Positions 17,406-23,280 of a stretch of DNA of 34,016 nucleotides are shown in pieces. The stretch lies in the IMG/VR virus record IMGVR_UViG_3300021964_000257, positions 1 through 34,016 of that record; one strand, 5' to 3'. Made by a program: the position numbers and the translations under genes. The DNA is from a virus. The stretch's first letter is position 1. Every line of letters begins with the position of its first letter. The notes under the pieces were generated by a model, which had not been told where the DNA came from, made no database searches, and saw only the letters and a program-made list of their open reading frames with translations.

Positions 17406-18788
17406 TTAGTTTTGTTGTCCCTCACGTTGCTTACGCTTCTCCATGAGTTCCTTGATTCTATCCCTCTGTTTCTCTTCCCTTTGTTCTTCCAAACCTAAGA
17501 AAGTCATACTCTGTTCAGTATCTATAACCAACATCTCATTGTCATACTTACAATTCTCAAACACAATACCGTCTTTTCCGATACGAGACTTAGTAATTGC
17601 AATGGTTGCCAAGTTCATCTCCTTTTGTTGAAGAGACTTTGCAACCGAGATAATCACGTGACCAACCTGAGCCTTCTTAATAGAACCACCCATCTGGTCG
17701 GTTGTCACAACTTCTGATGATATTGAAGAACGGTTACCCTGTGTCGCGGTCCATCCAACGATGTCCAACTCGTGACACATCGCCTCAAAAGCCCTCATCA
17801 CAGAACCTTCACTCTTCCATTCATCACCCAAGTTTTTGTCAGGTGTGATACAATCAATGTAATCTACAACAATCATATCAATTTTGTTCCCTTCCGCTAT
17901 CATCTTTCTGACCTGATTCTTAATTTGATTCATAGTCATAGTATCTGACGGTAACTTCTTTAGAGTCAAAGAGTTTTTCGTGTTCTCTTTGATTTCTCTA
18001 ACCTTTGCCATCACATCATCTCTGTGATTAGACAAATTGTCGGGTGGAATACCTGTCCAAAGTGTGAAGTGTTTACGTTGAATAATCTTTGGGTTGTCCT
18101 CAAAGAAAATTTGTAAAACGTTGTAACCCAAGTTGAATGCGTGGTTTGAAATCTTTGTTAAGAATGTCGTCTTACCAACACCTGTCGGTGCCAAGATAAC
18201 TCCAATCTCACCTTTTGCCAATCCACCTTTCATAAGGTTATCAATACCTGGTACTCCCATCGGAATTGGGTGACGGTAGTCGTCATCCAACACTATATCC
18301 AAATTTGAGAATACATCAGAGGTACCTGTATCCACCTCACCAACTTGTAAAGCTTCTCTTACCATCTCCTCCAAGTGGTCGTAAGACTCAAAATCACCTT
18401 TATCAATGATTTTCTGAGCTTTACCCATCACCTTCTGTAATTCTTGTTGTTTACAGAACTTAAGTGACTTCTCTTGAACAAAGTCTGACCCTTCAATTGG
18501 CGCTTCTTTGACATCTTTTAACATGTCAAAAACCATTTTCTGAGCCATAGGAGAGGAAATTTCACTCTTCGTTAGTTGTTCCAATGTTGCAAATGTTGGA
18601 GTATGTTCGTATTTCACGTAGTACTCCTTAATCATCTGCATAATGATTTTGAAATATTGATTATCAAAATACTTCGGGTCCAACACATCAACAATTGAAT
18701 TGGCAAAGTCTTTGTCAATTACGATGTTGTTCAGAAGTTGTATTTGGAATGAGTTACCGAGGTAACCGAAGTTTTTATCTTTTGACAT
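17406..18788 (-). CDS. gp41: Replicative DNA helicase, DnaB/T4 gp41 type
   Basis: This is a ring helicase that unwinds duplex DNA ahead of the fork. The RecA-fold motor shows Walker A LAPTGVGKTT (residues 199-208), Walker B IDMIVVDYID (303-312), a DnaB-type FFEDNP segment (228-233), and the later GWTATQGNRSS and KSRIGKDG motifs (sensor/arginine region). Residues 1-150 form a helical N-terminal domain of the DnaB/gp41 kind that normally binds primase. Length 460 aa fits gp41 (475 aa). The C-terminus (residues 428-460) is a charged helix rich in Glu, Lys and Arg. No primase gene is in the window, so it must be elsewhere or host-supplied. It lies 12 bases upstream of nrdB, placing dNTP synthesis and unwinding in one operon. 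Confidence 0.94.
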   Translation of the reverse strand: MSKDKNFGYLGNSFQIQLLNNIVIDKDFANSIVDVLDPKYFDNQYFKIIMQMIKEYYVKYEHTPTFATLEQLTKSEISSPMAQKMVFDMLKDVKEAPIEGSDFVQEKSLKFCKQQELQKVMGKAQKIIDKGDFESYDHLEEMVREALQVGEVDTGTSDVFSNLDIVLDDDYRHPIPMGVPGIDNLMKGGLAKGEIGVILAPTGVGKTTFLTKISNHAFNLGYNVLQIFFEDNPKIIQRKHFTLWTGIPPDNLSNHRDDVMAKVREIKENTKNSLTLKKLPSDTMTMNQIKNQVRKMIAEGNKIDMIVVDYIDCITPDKNLGDEWKSEGSVMRAFEAMCHELDIVGWTATQGNRSSISSEVVTTDQMGGSIKKAQVGHVIISVAKSLQQKEMNLATIAITKSRIGKDGIVFENCKYDNEMLVIDTEQSMTFLGLEEQREEKQRDRIKELMEKRKQREGQQN

Positions 18789-18825
18789 ATCAATCTTTTT
18801 TCTTTCGGGTAAATAATAAATATGG

Positions 18826-19278
18826 TTAACCTAACTGATATTCCATGTAGTCATACGATAAATCTTCGCTTGAGAAAATCTCCGTCAAACCGCGAAGCAA
18901 ACTTTTTAGTTGCGGGCGTATATCTACGGTGTATCTTATTTTCGGCGGGTATAATTTCGCGTCAATAATTTTATGACAAATTGTCTCATCACCAAGTCTA
19001 ATTTTGATGTGGAAAGTCTCCGGACCATCAGTATTTGATGTGTCCAAAATCGCCGGGTCCAAAGCAATTTGATTGTAATGGTCCAACATATACATGTTGG
19101 TTCTTGCCTTCAAGTCTTTCATCAATTTGTTACCAAATTCATTAATGAATTCAACAACATCAATGCTCTTTCGTGCTTTCGGATTATACCCTTTAACGTT
19201 GAAGTAACGCTGTACTACGATGTTGTCGTTCAACATCAAAAGGAATTCCATTTTTGTTACGTCGTTTTTTTCTTTCAT
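18826..19278 (-). CDS. Conserved-looking protein of unknown function between exonuclease and helicase genes (150 aa)
   Basis: The function is not recognised. The 150-aa soluble protein starts MKEKNDVTKMEFLLMLND and has a helical N-terminal half (KSIDVVEFINEFGNKLMKDL) and a beta-strand C-terminal half (TFHIKIRLGDETICHKI, then KIRYTVDIRPQLKSLLRGL). There is no membrane segment, zinc motif or nucleotide-binding loop. It starts 3 bases after the stop of the exonuclease gene and ends 37 bases before the helicase start, so it is co-transcribed with core replication genes. A replisome accessory role such as helicase loading or primase support is a guess from neighbours only. Confidence 0.75.
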   Translation of the reverse strand: MKEKNDVTKMEFLLMLNDNIVVQRYFNVKGYNPKARKSIDVVEFINEFGNKLMKDLKARTNMYMLDHYNQIALDPAILDTSNTDGPETFHIKIRLGDETICHKIIDAKLYPPKIRYTVDIRPQLKSLLRGLTEIFSSEDLSYDYMEYQLG

Positions 19279-19281
19279 AAC

Positions 19282-20289
19282 TTAATTTTTGTTTTTGTAA
19301 CGTTTTTTTTCTTTACGTGTAAGTTTCATAAACGGTGTTAAAAAATCTACCCAACCATCATCTTGTTTGGGTAAGTATTTGAAGATTCCATCCTTCATCA
19401 TCATTCTCATGAGATTCTGATATCCTCTTCCTTCGGGGTCCAACTCTTCTGTATAGTAGAGTTCAACTTCCTCCTTACCTTCATCACTTATCATTGGGTC
19501 TGACAAATCTACCACTTTTTTGTTAATATCAAAGAACTCATCACCTAAAACCCCCCTTTTAGTATTCCCTTCAATGATACTTGTCAAAATCTTGCGTTTG
19601 TCCCCCTCAGATTGTAATTCTTCAGCACGTTGTATAATATCGTCAACAGAAACTGCTTTGTCCAATATCTCAGGAAATAACTTAGCAAAAGTTTTCTCAC
19701 CCAACAAATGAATACCATCAATGTTGTCAGATTTATCCCCCGATAGAATCTTAAATGTTGTTACATTGTAGTGTGGTATGGAAATGTCTTTCAGAGGGAT
19801 GATATCTCCGTTCTTATAGACTTTTCGGTGGTTAGGTGAGTAGACCTCTACTTTATCCGAGATAAGCTGTGTAAGGTCCTTATCTGATGAAAATATAGTT
19901 TTGTATTCATCCTCAGATATGTTACAATAGTGAGCAATCGCATCATCCGATTCACAACCATCAATACATACCTGACGGATAAACATTTCTTCAAGATATT
20001 TCTTAATTCGTGACAACTGCCATTCAAACGAAATCTGTTGTGCCTCGTTAAGAGTTCTCTTTCTATTTCTTTTGTATTGTACGAGCAAGTCTCTTCTCGT
20101 TTCAGTATTATCCTCAGCGTCCCAAAATACAATTACCTTATCGTAATTATGTTCCACCAAGAATTTTTTGAGGGTATTGACGAAATGGAAGATTGCACCA
20201 ATGTGGTTTCCCTCATGGTACAAATCTCTCACTCCGTGAAATCCTATTTTGAATAAGTTGTTTCCGTCAACTAATAGTGTCTTTGTCAA
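19282..20289 (-). CDS. rnh: 5'-3' exonuclease / RNase H (T4 Rnh, FEN family)
   Basis: This nuclease removes RNA primers and trims flaps on the lagging strand. FEN-family metal-binding motifs are all present: LLVDGNNLFKIGFHG with Asp8, FWDAEDNTETRRDLL with Asp57, YKRNRK (72-77), GCESDDAIAHYC with Glu113/Asp115/Asp116, SSDKDLTQL with Asp136/Asp138, and LSGDKSDNIDGIHLLGEKT with Asp185/Asp188 (helix-hairpin-helix start). The IDG replaces the usual IPG. Length 335 aa compares with 305 for T4 Rnh. The start is a TTG at 20289. The only upstream in-frame room runs back to the uvsX stop and holds no ATG/GTG, and the next Met is well past the Asp8 motif, so TTG (or an ATT four codons earlier) must be used. 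The C-terminus is very Lys-rich. Confidence 0.94.
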   Translation of the reverse strand: MTKTLLVDGNNLFKIGFHGVRDLYHEGNHIGAIFHFVNTLKKFLVEHNYDKVIVFWDAEDNTETRRDLLVQYKRNRKRTLNEAQQISFEWQLSRIKKYLEEMFIRQVCIDGCESDDAIAHYCNISEDEYKTIFSSDKDLTQLISDKVEVYSPNHRKVYKNGDIIPLKDISIPHYNVTTFKILSGDKSDNIDGIHLLGEKTFAKLFPEILDKAVSVDDIIQRAEELQSEGDKRKILTSIIEGNTKRGVLGDEFFDINKKVVDLSDPMISDEGKEEVELYYTEELDPEGRGYQNLMRMMMKDGIFKYLPKQDDGWVDFLTPFMKLTRKEKKRYKNKN

Positions 20290-20307
20290 AATACCCTCAA
20301 TTAAAGG

Positions 20308-21309
20308 TTAGACTTCTTTTACTTCTTCCAATTTGTAATCGCCATCTGTTCCGATTACTCTTTTCCAATATTCTGATTGCTCAGACTTATAAGCTTCAAT
20401 AGATTTCTTCTCTTCAGCAGATTCTTTACCTGCCAAGAAACCGTGAGGTGTTACGATAATCTTACCGTCCTCATATCCCAATCCATTGATGTGGTTTTTC
20501 ATAACCGATACTTTTGTTCTAACTGCAAACTTAACTTTTCTTTTGTCTTTAACCGCAGCAATCTTATTGGTACCAGCATTTTTCTGATTACCAAATAAGA
20601 ATACCAATGATGAGTTCAACCAAATTGCCTCACCACCTTTAGCTTTAATCTTAGGTTGACCAAAAGGATTGTCAGGTAATTCTACCCATGGTTGGTTAAC
20701 AATCACCAATGTATTTTCATAGTTTGATGTTGCCTTTCTTGAACCTGCAATTCTTTGGTTAATACCCATACCGATTTTGTCAGCTAACGTGGCAGCATTG
20801 TGTTGTTTACCACCCTTACCGTCAAAGGTCATTTTACAAGGAACAGAACCCACAGAATCCCACAAGAACAGTAAGTCGTATTCCAGCTCACCCTTCTCTT
20901 GAGCATCCAACAATTCGTTGATGTAGTCTGTGATTTGTTCAATGTAGTCAAAGTTGTTGTTAAATAAGAAGAATCCGTCCCAATCCAATTCACCTGTTTC
21001 CTCATCAACAACTTCTTCACATTCAAAACCCATTGTCAATGCGTGGTCAAAAGACCATTTCTGTTCAGTGATAATAAAGACAGGAAGGATACCCTTCTTT
21101 TGTGCGTCTACCGCAGCTTTAACTAACGCAGTTGTTTTACCAGTATCACTATGACCCAAGAACATATTCAGGTGACCAATAGCAGGACCAGGTAGACCTA
21201 CTGCATCCAAAAACGCCTCACCTAAATCTAAAAACCTTTGTGGTTTGTATTTTGCTGAAGTAGAGTATTTCTGCTTCAACGATTTGAAATCTTTTTTCTT
21301 AATTGCCAT
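20308..21309 (-). CDS. uvsX: RecA-family recombinase UvsX
   Basis: This is a strand-exchange protein for recombination-dependent replication and repair. Walker A is GHSDTGKTT (residues 52-60) and Walker B is YDLLFLWDSVGS (144-155). The segment after it, with NQRIAGSRKATSNYENTLVIVNQPW, matches the RecA/UvsX L1 and L2 neighbourhood, and KAKGGEAIW fits the later conserved Gly-Gly stretch. Length 333 aa is slightly shorter than T4 UvsX (391 aa) and close to RecA. The C-terminus is acidic (KLEEVKEV). The ATG lies only 8 bases after a hairpin that ends the gp32 unit, so its message probably comes from gp32 read-through or from a promoter inside gp32. The exonuclease gene follows 18 bases after the stop. 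Confidence 0.94.
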   Translation of the reverse strand: MAIKKKDFKSLKQKYSTSAKYKPQRFLDLGEAFLDAVGLPGPAIGHLNMFLGHSDTGKTTALVKAAVDAQKKGILPVFIITEQKWSFDHALTMGFECEEVVDEETGELDWDGFFLFNNNFDYIEQITDYINELLDAQEKGELEYDLLFLWDSVGSVPCKMTFDGKGGKQHNAATLADKIGMGINQRIAGSRKATSNYENTLVIVNQPWVELPDNPFGQPKIKAKGGEAIWLNSSLVFLFGNQKNAGTNKIAAVKDKRKVKFAVRTKVSVMKNHINGLGYEDGKIIVTPHGFLAGKESAEEKKSIEAYKSEQSEYWKRVIGTDGDYKLEEVKEV

Positions 21310-21316
21310 ATTACTT

Positions 21317-21354
21317 AGTAAATAAAGATGGTAAGGACAGAAGTCCCTACCATC
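21317..21354 (-). terminator. Hairpin terminator/attenuator between gp32 and uvsX
   Basis: The minus strand reads GATGGTAGGGAC, loop TTCT, GTCCTTACCATC, giving a 12-bp stem with one G-U pair, followed by TTTATTTACT. The stem is strong but the T-tract is interrupted, so termination may be partial. It falls 13 bases after the gp32 stop and 8 bases before the uvsX ATG. There is no room for a separate promoter, which fits an attenuator that lowers uvsX output relative to gp32. Confidence 0.8.
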
Positions 21355-21367
21355 GTATTAGTGATTC

Positions 21368-22228
21368 TTAGAACGGCAAGTCTGTGTCAACTTCCATTCC
21401 CGCTTGTGGGTCTTTCACTGTAGTGTTTGAGTCAGAGGCTACTGAACCTCCCAAAGTCACTTCTGTGTCGTCACCATAAACGTATTTTTTCAATTCTGTA
21501 TCCCAAACAGGTGTCTCACCTCTTGCGATAGCCTCCAAATACTCAACAGGTTTTTGTGAATAAACATCCTGCCAAGTCAACTCATCTTCAACCCATTCCT
21601 TCATCTGAGCTTTGTCAGTGTGAATCGGTGCTGGGTCGTCATACATAATAGTTTTCACTACCGTGTATTCAATACCTGAAGGAGTCTTAGATTTAGACAA
21701 ATCAACAATCAAGTCACGACCTTCGTTAGCGTCAGTCACGTCACCTTTTTGTTTCCAAATTGGAATGATTTTATCCAAGATACCTTCTTGTTTGTAGTTA
21801 TCCTTAAATCTCCAAAACTTAGGTCCGTGGTCTTCATTCTCACGGTCAATTACCTTAACGATGTAGAATTTACGTGGACGGTACTGACGAGCTAATTCTT
21901 TGTCAGAGTCTTTACCTGTTGACATCAACTCTTCGTAAACCTCAGTAAGTGGTGAACGCTCACCATCGTTCTTACCTGGGTCGTACAATTTAGTCCATTT
22001 ACCATCAATTTGTACTTCGTGGTACCATACCTCTTTGAATGGTGAAGAACCATCAGGTGTTGGAAGGATACGGATTACTTTTTGACCAGATTTGGTCCCT
22101 TTAGGAAGATACGTCGTGAAGTATCTTTTTAGTCTGTCTTCTTGAGACATTGAGTTACCCCCGCCGTTGTTTGAACGTTGGGTGTTTTTTTCATACTGTG
22201 CAAGCACAGCGTCGAGTGCATTTCCCAT
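21368..22228 (-). CDS. gp32: Single-stranded DNA-binding protein, gp32-like
   Basis: This protein coats single-stranded DNA during replication and recombination. The order of segments fits phage gp32: a short Gly/Asn/Ser-rich N-terminal arm, basic RLKRYFTTYLPKGT (residues 32-45), then the OB-fold part with QKVIRILPTPDGSSPFKEVWYHEV (49-72), RPRKFYIVKVIDREN, and DLIVDLSKSKTPSG. An acidic, low-complexity tail (about 255-286) ends DTDLPF. T4 gp32 has a zinc site, but this protein has no cysteine at all, so the zinc element is absent. The tail resembles the C-terminal tip of bacterial SSB. Length 286 aa (T4: 301). The leader is A-rich with no Shine-Dalgarno sequence. The gene has its own promoter and is bracketed by hairpins. 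Confidence 0.9.
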   Translation of the reverse strand: MGNALDAVLAQYEKNTQRSNNGGGNSMSQEDRLKRYFTTYLPKGTKSGQKVIRILPTPDGSSPFKEVWYHEVQIDGKWTKLYDPGKNDGERSPLTEVYEELMSTGKDSDKELARQYRPRKFYIVKVIDRENEDHGPKFWRFKDNYKQEGILDKIIPIWKQKGDVTDANEGRDLIVDLSKSKTPSGIEYTVVKTIMYDDPAPIHTDKAQMKEWVEDELTWQDVYSQKPVEYLEAIARGETPVWDTELKKYVYGDDTEVTLGGSVASDSNTTVKDPQAGMEVDTDLPF

Positions 22229-22276
22229 AATTTTTTCTTTTTACTCTGTTAATTGTTTCTCTTAAACTCATTAATA

Positions 22277-22304
22277 AGTATAGTCTTATTACCCCAAAAG
22301 TCAA
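22277..22304 (-). promoter_or_regulatory. Strong sigma70-like promoter for gp32
   Basis: The minus strand has TTGACT (22304-22299), a 16-base spacer, and TATACT (22282-22277). Transcription would start near 22270, giving a leader of about 40 bases before the gp32 ATG at 22228. It lies right after the terminator of the upstream gene, so gp32 is a separate transcription unit. This is the best promoter match in the window. Confidence 0.72.
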
Positions 22305-22308
22305 CTGA

Positions 22309-22343
22309 CTAAAAAGAAAAAGACCACTCATTTGAGTGGCCTT
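22309..22343 (-). terminator. Rho-independent terminator after the acidic 206-aa gene
   Basis: The minus strand reads AAGGCCACTC, loop AAAT, GAGTGGTCTT and then TTTCTTTTT. The stem is 10 bp with one G-U pair and is followed by a T-rich tract. It sits 33 bases after the stop of the 206-aa gene and immediately upstream of the gp32 promoter. Confidence 0.9.
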
Positions 22344-22375
22344 ATAATATATAAAATTATGTGTATTGTCAAGTG

Positions 22376-22996
22376 TTATTCTTCATCATTGATAGGTGTA
22401 TCAAATGATTTTTTGATATCTGCATCTGAATAATTTTCTACTTCGTCAGAGGTCAAAACGTATTCGTTCTTACCTGTTTGTTGCATCTCAACTTCTTTGT
22501 CAGCGAAGAAGTCAGTCAACTTCTGATTGTATGGATAACTATCCAAACTTCTCAATTGTAATTTCTCTTCAGGTGACTTCTCACGATATTTCTCAACCTT
22601 AGCTTCAATGTCATTAATCTTTGTTAGGATTTGGTCCATCTGTGACAACTTACTTTCTAAGTCGTTCAACTTATCAAACATTGAGTCCATATACTCGTCT
22701 TGTTTATCTGAGATTTCGTTTTGCTTGTTTACCAAATCTGTAATCTCTAACTCTTCAGTGTCACCACCCATATCTTCACCTTCAACATTACCCTCATCGT
22801 CAACTTTCTCAACATCAGGGTCAGTCTCAATATCAAGAGGTTCTGCAATTTCTTCAGCATCCGTATCAACATCCATGTCTAACTCTAAATCATCACCACC
22901 TTCGGGTGCATCAACAGGTGCTTCTTGCTCCGTCAAATAATTGTTGATTGAGTTATGTCTTTTTAATTCTTCTAAAATTTTATTATCTACTGACAT
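22376..22996 (-). CDS. Acidic coiled-coil protein, unknown (206 aa)
   Basis: The function is not recognised. Residues about 25-88 are extremely rich in Asp and Glu with almost no Lys or Arg. Residues about 88-140 form a likely coiled coil (NKQNEISDKQDEYMDSMFDK, then LNDLESKLSQMDQILTKIND), and the C-terminal third is mixed, ending in an acidic NDEE. The composition resembles phage scaffold-like or DNA-mimic proteins and acidic transcription co-activators. T4 has an acidic late-transcription factor (gp33) near gene 32, but there is no sequence link here. The start ATG follows a run of ten A. The 74-aa gene ends 13 bases upstream and a terminator follows, so these two genes end a transcript that may come from the tail block. 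Confidence 0.75.
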   Translation of the reverse strand: MSVDNKILEELKRHNSINNYLTEQEAPVDAPEGGDDLELDMDVDTDAEEIAEPLDIETDPDVEKVDDEGNVEGEDMGGDTEELEITDLVNKQNEISDKQDEYMDSMFDKLNDLESKLSQMDQILTKINDIEAKVEKYREKSPEEKLQLRSLDSYPYNQKLTDFFADKEVEMQQTGKNEYVLTSDEVENYSDADIKKSFDTPINDEE

Positions 22997-23009
22997 CTTA
23001 ATTTTTTTT

Positions 23010-23234
23010 TTACCCGTTTAATAATGTTTTCACACCGTGAGGTGTTTCAACTTTAAGGGTTCTGTTTACTTGTCTTGTATTATCAACTCTCTCAATAAGT
23101 CCGTCTCTCATACTAACGGTATAACAGTCTCCTGTGTCTAAGTCACAAACTTCTTTGTAACCATTTCCGGCATCTCTTTCAGTAATTCTCGTATCTTTTG
23201 ACAAATACTGGTCTAATAATGATTTTACATTCAT
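23010..23234 (-). CDS. Small unknown protein (74 aa)
   Basis: The product begins MNVKSLLDQYLSKDTRITER and has a central beta-like part (GYKEVCDLDTGDCYTVSMRDG) with two cysteines at 30 and 37, ending in a VKTLLNG strand. No family is recognised. Support for it being real is the clean start in a 46-base gap after the 2,144-aa gene, a stop 13 bases before the 206-aa gene, no competing long frame, and composition like its neighbours. Its location between tail genes and replication genes gives no firm clue to function. Confidence 0.65.
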   Translation of the reverse strand: MNVKSLLDQYLSKDTRITERDAGNGYKEVCDLDTGDCYTVSMRDGLIERVDNTRQVNRTLKVETPHGVKTLLNG

Positions 23235-23280
23235 AATATTACTTTTCTATATAAATATATCAAAATACTTAATTTTCTTA

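Noticed and set aside
18789-18825. Gap before the helicase gene checked for promoter or terminator
   Set aside because: Only 37 bases, no stem and no -35/-10 pair. Only a TATTTAT word was seen.
22608-22940. Plus-strand open frame of 110 codons, Ser-rich
   Set aside because: It is the complement of the Asp/Glu-rich 206-aa gene. Acidic codons read backwards give Ser-rich frames, and there is no leader or neighbour support.
23235-23280. Promoter TTGATA-16-TAATAT before the 74-aa gene
   Set aside because: The -10 box would touch the ATG, leaving no transcript leader. It is more likely AT-rich coincidence.
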